Positions 1 to 12,476 are shown, numbered from the stretch's first letter. The stretch is DNA of 64,000 nucleotides from Sipunculus nudus (GCA_026874595.1 CM049321.1:10899979-10963978); one strand, 5' to 3'. The notes: generated by a model not told the origin, from the letters alone. Translations and numbers: made by a program.

Positions 1-2043
1 TTTCTCAGATTGTAATATTTTTTCACAAACTGTGCACTTGAAAGACTGCTGTACAGGATGTGGCTTTCTAGCTCTACAATGCCTCTTCCGGTGTCTATAT
101 AGGTACTGACGTGTAGCAAACGTATGTCCACAATCTCTACAACTGAATGGCTTCTCCCCAGTGTGTGTGAGTTTATGTTCTTCAAGTGTACCTGGACTGA
201 CAAACCTTTTACCACAAAACTTGCAATCAAGCCGTTTTTCCTCTCTATGTGTGCGGTTGTGTACAAAGAGTAAAGCTGAACTAGTGAAATTTTTCCCGCA
301 GTGCTTACACTGGTACTTTTTCTCTCTAGCATGTGACCGTTTGTGAATAATTAGAGCATGTGCAGTGGCAAAGCTTTCGTCACAAAATACACATTTGTGT
401 GTTTTTCCAGTTTTATGTGACTGTTCATGCCTTTCAAATGATGTTGCAGAGGTAAAACACTTTCCGCAGTGCTGACATTTTAAGGACATTTTATCTGAAT
501 GCACAGTACGTATATGATATGAAAGCGAAGCATTAGCGGTATAACATTTCTCACAATACTGGCATCTATATTCTTTTTCTTTTATGGTTTTATTTGGAGA
601 AGTGATTTTTCGCACAGTTAGTCTTTTAACAACAGGATTCTTTTTTGGCTGCTTTTCTCGAACTGGATTCTGCTTGGGTTGTTTTTCTTCGGCATGTCTC
701 CTGATATGTCTTGACAGTTTACTTTGCATTTGGAAACGTGTACCACACAAACTACACATAAAAGGTTTCTCCCCTGCGTGCGTCTTTGCATGATTGATAG
801 CTTTCAGTTTGTCACTGAATTCCACTTCACACATCAAACACTTGAACCCATTTACTCCAGTCGGGATTTTGCCAGGTTTTACAATTTTGTTTCCATCTGT
901 CTCCTCCCCTTTAGCTTCATCATGCTGCTTCTTGTGGAGTTTCATTGTGAAGTGACTGTTGAAGCTTTTCCCACAAATAAGACACAGAAATGGATTACCC
1001 TCATTCTGTGCATGTGTTGGAATGTGTGCAACAAGATGACTGTGCAAGATGAAAGACTGCTCACAGAATATACACTGAAATGGAGTTTCTCCAAAATGTC
1101 TCCTCCTGTGAATCTTGAGTTTGAGTTTATTGCCAAGACCTTTCCCACAAAATATACAGTCTAAGGGGTTTCTATCCCGGAGGCGTCTAATGTAACCCAT
1201 GACATCAACCTTTGTGTCTGAGCCATCGACAGCATCGGAGCCATCTTCAGCATGTGATTTCATGTGGAATAAATAACTATTTCTTGTTGTGTAACATCTT
1301 CTGCACTTTTCACATGTATCACGTTTGTGTTGTTTCAATTCTCTCATACTCAAAAAGCTTTTCCTACATATGCCACATTTTAACCTTTTAAGGTCTGTAT
1401 CTATGGGTTCTTTTTCAAGAATTCTACCTGATTCTTCATGCATTCTAATGTGTGTTTCCCATTCACCACTATCCTGGAAACTCTTGCCACATGTGTCACA
1501 TCTGAACATTTCCCAGGCTGCCTCAATCGATTCTTCAGAAGGGTTCCCTGTACTGACGTTATAGCCAACATTGTCATTCTCACAAATCGTGTTCTCTTTA
1601 GCATTTTCCAAGTCATGAATATATTCTTCTGTGGATTTTTCAATATCCTTTGCAGCAGAGACAAGATTTCCATCAATTGTTTCTTTACATACATCTGTTG
1701 CTACTTTTGGATCAGCTTCAGACTCAGAAAGCAGGGTTACACTTGAAACTCCATGATTTCCTTCTATCAAACTGATTACTGGCTCCTGGGAAACAACAGC
1801 ATGATCCAACATAACAGATCCATTTATTGACTGTACATCGCCTGAGTCAATAGAAATTTCATTTCCTGACAAACCAAGGGCTGCTAACTGTTCTGGTGTG
1901 AGAAACAATCGGACAGCTTCAGGTTTTCCAGTTTCTGTATCTACACAGTTTAACACAACCTGCCCATCAAAAGTTCCACGAGTCATATCCCCGGTTCCAT
2001 CTTCCACTGCTGATGTCGAGTCTGCTTGCAAGGTGATATCCAT
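1..2043 (-). CDS. Multi-finger C2H2 zinc-finger protein, C-terminus cut by window edge
   Basis: The minus strand is open without a stop from the ATG at 2043-2041 to base 1 (681 codons) and continues beyond the window. Residues 1-178 are acidic and finger-free, with a stretch LFLTPEQLAALGLSG; no KRAB, BTB or SCAN domain is visible. Fourteen C2H2-type fingers follow from residue about 180, for example CDTCGKSF, CIFCGKGL, CSLCGTRF, CKHCGKNF and CKFCGKRF, and a fifteenth is cut by the edge. The second finger ends in Cys rather than His, and the third (CEKCRRC) is crowded. A lysine-rich linker (about residues 449-485) splits the array in two. Few linkers are canonical TGEKP; most diverge, so this is an old poly-finger gene and not a recently amplified one. 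The role is probably nuclear sequence-specific DNA binding. An in-frame TGA just upstream, next to a splice acceptor, suggests that a 5' UTR exon lies further right. Confidence 0.92.
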   Translation of the reverse strand, partial: MDITLQADSTSAVEDGTGDMTRGTFDGQVVLNCVDTETGKPEAVRLFLTPEQLAALGLSGNEISIDSGDVQSINGSVMLDHAVVSQEPVISLIEGNHGVSSVTLLSESEADPKVATDVCKETIDGNLVSAAKDIEKSTEEYIHDLENAKENTICENDNVGYNVSTGNPSEESIEAAWEMFRCDTCGKSFQDSGEWETHIRMHEESGRILEKEPIDTDLKRLKCGICRKSFLSMRELKQHKRDTCEKCRRCYTTRNSYLFHMKSHAEDGSDAVDGSDTKVDVMGYIRRLRDRNPLDCIFCGKGLGNKLKLKIHRRRHFGETPFQCIFCEQSFILHSHLVAHIPTHAQNEGNPFLCLICGKSFNSHFTMKLHKKQHDEAKGEETDGNKIVKPGKIPTGVNGFKCLMCEVEFSDKLKAINHAKTHAGEKPFMCSLCGTRFQMQSKLSRHIRRHAEEKQPKQNPVREKQPKKNPVVKRLTVRKITSPNKTIKEKEYRCQYCEKCYTANASLSYHIRTVHSDKMSLKCQHCGKCFTSATSFERHEQSHKTGKTHKCVFCDESFATAHALIIHKRSHAREKKYQCKHCGKNFTSSALLFVHNRTHREEKRLDCKFCGKRFVSPGTLEEHKLTHTGEKPFSCRDCGHTFATRQYLYRHRKRHCRARKPHPVQQSFKCTVCEKILQSEK

Positions 2044-2076
2044 ATTGTTCCAGTCGCAGTATTTCACAATGATGAC

Positions 2077-2100
2077 CTGTCAAACAAAATACAATAAAGG
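2077..2100 (-). other. Splice acceptor in front of the zinc-finger coding exon
   Basis: Read on the minus strand, a T-rich stretch ends in TTTGACAG directly before the exon that begins at 2076. The TGA inside this stretch is in frame with the zinc-finger ORF, so the ORF cannot extend further upstream without splicing. This supports either initiation at 2043 or joining to an unseen upstream exon. The next 10 kb upstream of the gene is almost wholly mobile DNA, which would make it a large repeat-filled intron. Confidence 0.5.
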
Positions 2101-4869
2101 TTTACAAATTGTCTACTCTGTTTCAGCACTGAAATGTGATCTTACCGAGCAGGGTTGGAAGTTTTATCTGCAGCAGGTTTAAACAACTGGTTAAATCTGG
2201 ATTAATCTGGATCGGATAAACAGGTTTAATCCAGTTTTATCCAAAGTTTGGGTATATAGTGTCTGTGAGGTAGACATTTTATATAAAGTTTAGCTTTCCA
2301 CTGGACAATAATACAATGCTAATACGAAACATTTGTGTCTAGCTAACTGAATTATTATGTGAACATACGTTTATACTTTAACAGATTTTTTGCCTTAGAT
2401 TGAAGTCATGATCTTAATTATAATTTGGAAACTTGAAACTATTTCTCTTCTTTAGAGAGGTCAGTAGGAGAGTGATTTGTTAAAACATCACCTATTTTGT
2501 ACATTACACTATAAACTAGAATATCAGCAGAAGCTGACAAAAGCCCTCAGCCAAAAGAACAGTATTTATAGGTGGTAACAGTAACAAGTGCAAAACATTT
2601 GTTCTCTCATGGATGTATATCCGTATATGTCTCAGTAATAAATTTAAACTGGAGAGGTATTTACCATGTTTCAATACAATCCACCAAATGCTTTTAGAAG
2701 ATTTCCTGCTCTCAAGGCCAAAGTTGAAAAATCCGATAAACAAGGGACCCATGGGTCACGGCGCTCAGCTGATCGTGGTTGGACTATAAATGTTTCTCCA
2801 CTGTGATGCTATATCGAGTCGATAAAGCTTATGAATATCATGGACATGTTGGGCTATTATAAAGGAATGTAATGTAATATGTGAGTAAATGATAAATAAA
2901 ATTACCTGACTGATGGATTAATAGAGTAAAATATAGTGGTTTATTTTTTATTTATTTAGGAGGGTTGAAAATTGTGATATATTTGAGCAAATATGAATGC
3001 AATGACAGCAGTAATAAGCAGTAGTAGAATGATGATAAGGCTATTTGTTGAAAGATCTAAAGTGTATGGTAGTCTGCAAGCTTTCAATTTGACAGATATG
3101 ATGTTATGATTAACTATGCTGATGAAGTGATTTATGAATTTGTGACTGTATGACACAATATCTCTTTAGTCTTGACAAGGTACATTATTGTGATGCCCAC
3201 TATGTCTACATATTACACAATATTGACATAATTTCTGGCATGTACATAGGTACCTATGGACGAATAGTTATACAAAATATTAAAGTATGAATATATCTGA
3301 TTCATCTTGTTCTTGCTTACTGAGGCTGACTTTGGGATGGGGTTCGGAGAAGGGAAAAGTGAGGGCAGCACGAAGGTGGATGTAGAAATATTCTATTGTA
3401 ATGTTTTTCATTTATATAAGAATATGAAAAGCTAAGAGGAAAGGGGCCCTCCTACTTGGTTATAGTAAAGTTCTAAATATATGATTGCAAACTAATACTC
3501 TGACAAGACTTTCATGAAGAAAAACCGTAAAAGTTTTGAGATACTGGGATGCCTATGAAAGTTTACAGAATGACAGGCAAGTGGACAGAATGGACTAATA
3601 CCTTTATTTCACTTTCAAGGGAATAATGCCTTTAAGTTTATATATAATCCTATTTTTTTAAGCATATCCACTTTTTCCATTAAGAAGTTTTTATCTGAAT
3701 CATTTTTTTATTTACAGGTTTTATAAATTTTTAATAAAAAACCTGAAAATATAAGTTAAAATATTAGAATTTTTGCAAAAGTTACAATCATTATATATAC
3801 AGATTTAAAAACTGAAACTATAAGTTAAAATATTAGAATTGTTGCAAAATTTGCAATCATCATATATCCAGAGTGTAGCTCATATTGGGTCATATTATGC
3901 ATGCACATATACTTTATTATTTTTAAATCATAAATGTTTAAACTGAATTTAAAAGAAAATAATGCCACAACATGGCATCTACAAGAATATTCCTTGAATC
4001 ACTATTAAAAAGTTTTGAACATTGGAGTTTTCAGTACATGCTTAATTTTATTCACCAAAATGTAATAAAAGATTCAGTAATTTTGATAAAATAAAACATC
4101 TTTTCAAATATAGTATACACGCTGTTGGTTGAGTGAGGGACAAACAATATCATTGTGCTAATTACTATCCCAGTTTTAATTTATTACTGGAAATAATAGT
4201 CAATTTCACACCTGGTGAAGTTTTTACTTTTCTGAAGTAAGGAATTACTTATCTCATGAACATCCACACTTTCATAGCAATACACCACTTTGTGGACATA
4301 ATTAAATATACACTTTAATCATTGTAACCCTGGTGGTACAATACAAAATCTAAAATGTAGCATATCCTAGAATAAGAATGAATCAAATATAGAAAATAAT
4401 AACATTCATCTAGTTTATGCATCATCTGGGGGGGGGGGGGAGTGCAGGGCAGAGGGGAAGCCTGCTGGTAGTGGCCAAGCTGACCCAAGGCAAGCTGCCT
4501 GGGGTGGGTTACATAATGCAAGTGAAGGCTGTACTAAAAGGGGGGCTAGATGTAAACAACACTTGACATGGTATATGAAAACATGAATAAAAGCTATTCT
4601 TTCCAATCAATTTCTTTGAAATTTCAGATTTTAAAAGATTAAATCCTTATGTATACATGCTGTGAAAATTAAATCAACAGTGCCAAAGTTGGACAATATT
4701 TAAGGTATTGATTTTTTATTTATGCTAATAACTTAAAATTGCAAAATTCAGATCTAATTTTGGGTAAACAATTGAATCTTGATTAAATAAAATTATATTC
4801 CTGAAAAAAAGTCTCTTGGTTCAGCAATACTCATGTTAGGTGAGTAAATATATTTCCTGATTTTTTAAA

Positions 4870-7303
4870 CAAGTGACCCATGGGTCATGACGCTCAGCTG
4901 CCAAGCATGACCTGTGACATCATGGACTGAGATTCACAACTTCCAGTCAAATTTTGAAGAACCAATTTGCCAATTTGTTGAAAATTTTCTATGACAACAG
5001 AAATATATATCACCTATGTCTGGTTAAAACACAGTGAATTGATGGTCTGAGGAAAATGCATGATTGTTAAGCTATCAGGAACTATTCCAACAGCTTGCTT
5101 GAAACCTGTCAGTCTCAAAGGAACACCACAAAGGGCAAATATAAGATCAAAATATATAGCAAAAATCAAGGAAATACATGCAAGAATTATTGAGAAACAG
5201 GTGCTTCTGTATGAATTTTTATTCAATACAAGCCAACTGTACTGCACTTTTATAAATGATGGTTATATTTATTCAGAAATATTTGACCCAATCCTTTACA
5301 AGATTACATAAATATACATCCAACTGCATTCACTTTAACTGTTCTTGAGATAATATGATCAAAAGGAATTAAAAGATGGTTGATGGTGGCCATATTGGAC
5401 TTCTGACAAGTCTGAAATCAGACAACAAACATTCTCTAAATCTGACCAAACATTAAAGAAAAATTACTGAAACTGCACTGAAGAAAGAATTTCTAAGGTG
5501 GCTAACTGGCAGACATAATGGATTTCTGACAGGTATGACATTTGATATCCCACATTCTCCAATAAGAGACCAAACTTGGGGCAAATTATCCAGTAATGAA
5601 TACCCAAAATAATTCAAAAGGCATGTCCAGGCCCTCATATCAGATTTATAGATATGCAATTGTAAAAAGTGTAAGTCCAATATTTTTTATTATCACTCTG
5701 CTTTTCAATGGGGTCAGCAGGGTAGGTAAACTGCCAAACCTGAAAGAAAAGAAATGCAGAAAGCATGACTAAGAGTCTTGAAATAAAACAAAAAGCCATC
5801 CTAAATCAAGGTACACATCCACATATTATGAGAACAAACACTTGCTTTTATATGTGGTGATATAAATTAAAATATTCAGATATCTAGGAAACTAAGTTTA
5901 TTGCTAGGATTTCATAAAATAAACTGCAAAATGTTCCCATCATCTTATAAATCAGTAGCTAAACCTCAATACTATACTCTCATAGTCTTAATGCCTGGCT
6001 GAAGCATTCTGACAACAGTGTTTTTGTTATGAAGTAACGAGGTACTTATCACTGAGCCTTATCACTTAATAGGCTGATACAAAAAGGAGTCATATGTCAC
6101 CAGTGTCACTCACAATTACAGCCACACAGGGAGATGTACCAGCTGGAGTGGGATGGTTATATATACAAGAAAAATAGAGATGGTCTATAAAATAAGTAAT
6201 TGTGAACATCCCTGACCTATGACCTTGGCCTTTTGCCCATATATCAACTGGATTCTTTCTAAATGATTGGTTACTACTAACCACTAAATCTGGTGTAATT
6301 ACTTGGCAACCAATGGGTGAATAACTTTGACCTTCAACCTTTAACCTGCTGACCAGCTGACCCCAAAATCAATAAGTTATTTATTCAAGCAAAAAGACCC
6401 ATAAATATGAAGTTTGAGTCAAACTGAGTGATGCATAGATGTAGCATATGTGAAAGACTGAAGGTTTCGGTTGAACAGTTACACTTGAAATATGCTCACA
6501 AGCATTTAGAACAATTAAATATTGTGACCTTGACCTTTGACTTTTTGACCTCAACATCAATAGGCTTCTTCCCTTATTGGTAGGTAAGCCATATATGACA
6601 GATGGAAGGTACAGATTTAAAAGTTTGCCTGAAAATGACTCCACGCAAGAAGTGGGTGCTGTGAACTTGACCTTTGACATCAAAATCAACAGGTCTTTTC
6701 CCCTGTTGGCAGAGAAGCGATATCAGTGCTGGAAGGTTTGGAATGAAAAGTCTAGCTTGAAATGTGTCCACAACCTTTTCAAAGAAGTGGATCCTGTGAC
6801 CCTGACCTTTGATCTTGTGACCTCAAAATCTATAAGATTCTTCTCCAACTTAGTAGGTGAGCTGTATGTGAAAAATCAAAGAACTGGGGTGAAAGGGTTG
6901 GCTTAAAATGCATCCACAGGCTTTTCAAAGAAGAGGCTCCTGTGACCTTGAACTTTGACCTTTTGACCTAAAAAAAATTATGGTTCTTCCCCTGTTGGTA
7001 GGTGAGCTGTATGTGAAAGATGGAAGGTTTGGGATGAAAATTTTGTCTCAAAGAGTTATTTCTGGGGGGTGCAAACACACCCCATAACTTCGAGAATATA
7101 GGTCGCAGTGACCTAATTTCAGGTTTGCAAGGAGATCTTTTTATAACCTCTAAGACTGCATAGGGTTCATGGCCCTAGCCCCTATGGTTACGATTTGTGC
7201 CCTGCTAATGGACGGACGGCCGGCCGGACGGACAGACGGAAGGAAGACGGACAAAGACCCATCGCTATAGCCCAGCATGACTGAAAGTCAGCTGAGCTAA
7301 AAA
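4870..7303 (-). mobile_element. Family 2 Helitron-like element (copy Z), nested inside copy X
   Basis: The 3' end is at 4870 (CAAGTGACCCATGGGTCA on the plus strand, containing the 14-bp palindrome TGACCCATGGGTCA). The 5' end is at about 7303 (GTCAGCTGAGCTAAAAA, preceded by its own foldback and by GACGGACGG at 7211-7250). The same position in copy Y, about 11255-11265, is uninterrupted, so Z moved into X after the X/Y ancestor existed. The core holds a tandem array with a period of roughly 140 bp. It is non-coding. Confidence 0.75.
6200..7050. repeat. Tandem array (about 140 bp unit) carrying TGACCTTTGAC motifs
   Basis: About six diverged units each contain a TGACCT-TGACC-type block followed by CTTCCCCTGTTGGTAGG and a GGAAGGTTTGGGATGAAA-like segment. 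The blocks fall near 6205, 6318, 6531, 6664, 6800 and 6949. The block at 6949-6961 is TGAACTTTGACCT, whose complement AGGTCAAAGTTCA fits the DR1 nuclear-receptor consensus (HNF4/RXR type). The array forms the core of nested element Z. Confidence 0.7.
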
Positions 7304-9430
7304 TTGCATTATGTTTTGGCCAATAACTTCAAAATAATACCCAATACTGACCTAATTTTTGGTATGTTCATAGAAAATGTATGAAAGGATGTGAATACTG
7401 AAAACGATCAAAAACAGATCAGTGGTTTTGATATTTGGCAGCCTTGAAGTGTAACAATGGCTTTTTTTAAGGAAAACAGAGTTTTTTCCTTAATATCTCG
7501 AAGGAACTAAGTCCCAATGACCCAATTTTCGGTATGGTATGTGCTTTTGGGGACATCTAAAATTATGCCATCAGCCTGGGGAGCATAGAGATGAGCACTG
7601 AATGACCTACAGTCATCAAAGTGGACTGCTTGACAATGTAAGGGAATACAACAAGAGCCTCCAAAAAAATTCAATAACTAGCCTAATTTTGCAGCTTTTA
7701 TTTTTAATTGTCAGATTTTAACAGATTAAATCCTTATGTATACATGCTGTGAAATTTAAATCCACAGTTCTTAGAGGAAAAAAACGTGCCGTGGCCAAAG
7801 TTGGGCAAAATTTAAGGTACCAATTTTATATTTTTGCCAATATTTAAAAAAATTTAACAGATTTTGATCTAATTTTTGGTATACAATTAAATTTTGATTA
7901 ATTAAAGTTGTATTACTGGAAAAAAGTCCCTACCTTTAACACTTTTGGTCTTAAGTGACCAAATATCTTCCTGATTTTTTTACAAAGTCCCTTATGTTTG
8001 GGCCCATAACTTTTTTAAATTATATAATACTGACCTAATATCTGGCATGTACATAGGAACTACATAGAGGAATATTTATGGTAAATATGAAGAAAACCAG
8101 AGGAGTGGTTTTGATATTAGGCAGTCCTGAAGTGTGTAAATAGATTTCTAATAAAAAATTGAGGTTTTTCCTTAATATCTCAAAGGAACGAAGTCCTTTT
8201 GACCCAATTTTCAGCATGGTAGGAGATTTTGGGGACATCTAACGGTATGCTGAATTTCAGATTCGTAGGTTCAACTGTGTCGAAACGTGCCAGTCTTACG
8301 GACGGAAATCCAGACGGACGGACGGACAGACAGACAGACGGACAACGGACAATGGACCACGACTATAGCTCAGATTACTTATAGTCAGCTGAGCTAAAAA
8401 TCATTAAAATCAGGAATTGTAGGTGGTGCCCCCAAACTTGTGCAGCAGGTCAAGGTCACCCATATTTTTGAACTTGAACGAGACTTTGTGAATATACATC
8501 TTCACCGAAGAAATAAAATTCCTAAGGTGAATCCTTTTGGAGATATCCTGCTCACAAAGCCAAAATTGAAAAATCCGATAAAAATTCATTAACAAGGGAC
8601 CCATGGGTCACGGCGCTCAGCTGATCATGATTGGACTATAAATGTATCACCATTGTTATACTATATTGAGTAGAAAAAGCTTATGAATATCATGGTCATG
8701 TTTGGATTTTATAAAGGAATATAATGTAATATGTGAGTAAATGATATATGAGATAATCTGACTGATGGATTAATATGGAGTAAAATATAGTGGTTTATTT
8801 TTTATTTATTAGGGAGGGGTAAAAAAAACAATTTGTTTGAGCAAATATGAATGCAATGACAGTATACAAAGCAGTGGTATAATGATGATAAGGCTATTTG
8901 TTGAAGGATCTATAGTGTATGGAAAACTGCAAGCTTTCAATATGACAGATACAAGGTAATGATTAACTATGCTGATGACGGGATTTATGAATTTGTGACT
9001 GTATGACATGATATCTTGACAAGATCGGTCTTGACAAGGCACATTATTTTGATGGACCTCACGTCTACATATTACACAATATTGACATAATTTCTGGCAT
9101 GAACATAGGTACCTATGGACAAATGGTCATCAGTACTGAACCACCTAGAAGTTTAAAATATTAAAAATATGATGAAACGTAGATAAAGTTTGAGAGGAAG
9201 AGGTAATTTGGGCAATGATTGGTTTATATGATTGAAGAAAATGTTGCAAATAATATTTGAGATCTGACCATGCCTTTCCATCGGTTACATTTTTGATAAG
9301 CTGTTGACAGTTCAACAGTTTACACATTTGTCTGATGAGATCCAATTTATTTGGCAAACCTTTTTTATCAATTTTATGATATGTATACAGTTGCCATAGC
9401 GTCCCCACTCCACAGGTGCAATGACTTGAT

Positions 9431-9452
9431 GGGGGGGGGGGGGGGGGGGGGG
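9431..9452 (+). repeat. Poly-G run (22 bases)
   Basis: An uninterrupted G tract inside copy Y. It is G-quadruplex prone, and its length is unreliable in most sequencing. Confidence 0.9.
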
Positions 9453-9949
9453 TGTTGTGTTATGATTAGAGTTACAATGCCTCTGTCTCTCTGTAGATAT
9501 TTTCTTTAATTATTAAATTTTATGCTATAGCCATAGAACTATTGTTCACAGTGCCAAGGAGCAAAGCCTCAGTGGGATGAAGAAGGGGATGGTGAGAGTT
9601 ACAACACCCTTGCATGTACATACAGGATATGAAATTTAATTCAACAGTGCTTATAAAAAAAAGTTCATTTATGAACATTAAATATTTAAAACAGGCAGAA
9701 AGATGGAGAAACAAAGCAAATCATTTTTTTCCCCATTCTACTGAGCCAATAAAAATTAACAATATTTGCATTTATTCCTTTTTTTCATTACATAATTTTA
9801 TCCAGGTTTACGAATGTTACTATAAATTTACAATATAACATACATGTGATTGTGAATATTTCAGTTGATTCACATTCCTAAATTGCATCAACATTTATAG
9901 CTAATGTATCTAGTTTATAGTACCTGTCAACAGAATGGGACGGAGGGAG

Positions 9950-10008
9950 GAAGGGAGGCAATAAGAGAGAGAGAGATGGAGATGGAGAGAGAAAGAGAAA
10001 AAGCAGAG

Positions 10009-10053
<45 letters not shown>

Positions 10054-10110
10054 AGAGCTGGACTGCCAGAGAGAGAGAGAAAAAAAGAGAGAGAGAAAGA
10101 GAGGCTCTCT
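9950..10110 (+). repeat. GA-rich purine tract
   Basis: An imperfect (GA)n / (GAGAAA)n stretch, purine on the plus strand for about 150 bases and broken once by CTGGACTGCC. It lies inside copy Y. Such tracts can form triplex DNA. Confidence 0.9.
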
Positions 10111-12476
10111 GGTAATTACTGCCTGACCAGGCCTGACCTAGACACTCACAGTGGCAGTAGGTCAGACCTGAAGGTGTTATGTAACTGCCCAGTACACTGC
10201 ATTTATACTGATCTGATGTAAACAATGAAGACTTGGTACCTGGAAACTTGAATAAAATCTACAGTTTTTGATCAATTAGTTTCAAATTTCAGATTTTAAC
10301 AGATAAAATGCTAATGTGTACATGCTGTGAAAATTGAATCCACAGCACTAACAGGAAAAATTTTAAAATTTTAATTTTTTTAAATGGTATCAGGAAAAAA
10401 GAAAAATATTCTCAACTATGAAACTAATACATGTGTTAAAATTAATTCAAGGATCAAAACACCCAATATATTATACCAGGAGCAAACTGGAGTTGGGAAT
10501 GTTTAATTTTATGAACTGAAATAAAGGATCAGCAATATAAATTTTGATTATTTAGCCAGTATCATGTAACAACTGATACAACCATGAGTTATAAGTCAAA
10601 CAAATTAAAATCTTTAATGAGCACTCTGATGAACATCCACACTTTCATAGCAATACATCACTTTGTGGACACAATTAAATGTGCACTTTAATCATTGTAA
10701 CCCTGGTGGTACAATACAAAATCTAAAATGTAGCATAGCCAAAAATAAAATAAAATACAGAAAATTATAACAGTCATCTAGTTTATGCACCAGCTGGGGG
10801 GTGGGAGTGCAGGGCAGAGGGGAAGCCTGCTAGTAGTGGCCAAGCTAAGCCAAGACAAGCTGCCTGGGGTGGGTAACATAATGCAAGTGAAGACTGTATT
10901 ACTAGGTGGGCCAGATGTAAACAACACTTGACATGGTGTATGAAAACTTGAATAAAAGCTACTCTTTTCAAACAATTCCTTTGAAATTTCAGATTTTAAA
11001 ATATTAAATCCTTATGTATATATGCTGTGAAAATTCAATCAACAGTGCTTACAGGGAAAAAACGTGCCATTGCCTAAGTCAGACAAAATTTAAGGTACTG
11101 ATTTTTTATTTATGCTAATAACTTGAAAAATTTGCAAAATTCAGATCTAATTTTGGGTAAACAATTGAAACTTGATTAAATAAAGTTATATTCCTGAAAA
11201 AAAGTCTCTAGGTTCAGCAATTCTCATGTTAAGTGAGCAAATATATTTCCTGATTTTTAAGAAACTGCATTATATTTGGGCCCATAACTTCAAAATAATA
11301 CCCAATACTAACCTAATTTTTGGTATGTGCACAGAAAATGTATGAAAAAACATGAATACTAAATATGATCAAAAACAGATCAGTGGTTTTGATATTAGGC
11401 AGCCTTGAAGTGAAACAATGGCGTTTTTTTATGGAAAACAGAGATTTTTTTTCCTTAATATCTCGAAGGAACAAAGTCCTAATGACCCAATTTTCGGTAT
11501 GGTAGGAGATTTTGGGGAAATCTAAAATTATGTCAACAGCCTGGGGAGCATAGAGATGTGCACTGAATGACCTACAGTCATCAAAGTGGACTGCTTGACA
11601 ATGTAAGGGAATACAACAAAAGCCTCCAAAAAAATTCAATAACTAGCCTAATTTTGCAGCTTTTATTTTCAAATTTCAGATTTTAACAGATTAAATCCTT
11701 ATGTATAAATGGTGTGAAAATTAAATCCACAGTACAAACAGGAAAAAAACGTGCCATGGCCAAAGTTGGGCAAAATTTAAGGTACCAATTTTATATTTTT
11801 GCCAATATTTAAAGAAATTTAACAAATTTTGATCTAATTTTTGGTATACAATTAAATTTTGATTAATTAAAGTTATATTACTGGAAAAAAGTCCCTACCT
11901 TTAACACTTTTGGTCTTGAGTGACCAAATATCTTCCTGATTTTTTTACAAAGTCCATTATGTTGGGGCCCATAACTTTTTTAAATTATATAATACTGACT
12001 TAATATCTGGCATGTACATAGGAACTATAAAGAGGAATATTTATGGTAAATATGAAGAAAACTAGATGAGTGGTTTTGATATTAGGCAGTCCTGAAGTGT
12101 GAAAATAGATTTCTAATAAAAAATTGAGGTTTTTCCTTAATATCTCAAAGGAACGAAGTCCTATTGACCCAATTTTTGGCATGGTAGGAGATTATGGGGA
12201 CATCTAACTGTATGCCAAAATTCAGATTCGTAGGTGTAATGGTATCGAAACGTGCCAGTCTATGGACAGACGGACAGACAGACAGACGGACTGATGGACG
12301 GACAGACAGACGGACGACGGACAATGGACCATGACTATAGCTCAGATGACTTATTGTCAGCTGAGCTAAAAATTAATCCTGCATAATCTGGATAAAACTG
12401 GATTAAACCAGATAAAACCCAGTTTTATTCATTGTCCTGGATTTAACAAGTTTAATCTGGATAAAACACAACCCTG

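Larger units (their letters stand above)
2741..8400 (-). mobile_element. Family 2 Helitron-like element (copy X) with a nested insertion
   Basis: In minus orientation the 5' end is at 8400 (TTTTTAGCTCAGCTGAC, then a foldback and a GACG/GACA-rich tract at about 8295-8345). The 3' end is at 2741, with GCTCAGCTGA inverted, a GACCCATGGGTC palindrome and a final CTTG. The inside matches copy Y (8593-12372) in three collinear blocks: about 2740-3260 with 8590-9110, 4250-4869 with 10620-11255, and 7304-8400 with 11265-12372. The break between the last two blocks is exactly the nested element at 4870-7303. No protein-coding capacity was seen, so it is non-autonomous. Confidence 0.7.
8593..12372 (-). 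mobile_element. Family 2 Helitron-like element (copy Y)
   Basis: This is the sister of copy X without the nested insertion. The 3' end is at 8593 (CAAGGGACCCATGGGTCACG) and the 5' end at 12372 (GTCAGCTGAGCTAAAAA, with a GACGGACAGACAGACGG tract at 12263-12325). It contains private expansions absent from X: a 22-base G run at 9431-9452 and a (GA)n-type purine tract at about 9950-10110. No ORF resembling a Rep/helicase or other transposase was found. Confidence 0.7.
2150..12476. mobile_element. Repeat-filled segment bounded by hAT-like inverted repeats
   Basis: The left edge starts CAGGGTTGGAAGTTTTATC (2150) and the right edge ends in its near complement, GATAAAACACAACCCTG (to 12476). Further in, GGTTTAATCCAGTTTTATCC (from about 2222) is matched inversely at about 12380-12400, so the inverted repeats cover roughly 95 bp each. 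CAGGGTTG-type ends are typical of hAT transposons. The 8-bp flanks, TTACCGAG and TAACAAGG, agree at only 4 positions, so a target-site duplication is not demonstrated. No transposase frame is present. It may be one element filled by family 2 insertions, or two separate short hAT MITEs in opposite orientation. Confidence 0.45.

Noticed and set aside
9878-10225. Arg/Glu-rich and Ser/Leu-rich frames on both strands
   Set aside because: Both are translations of the (GA)n purine tract.
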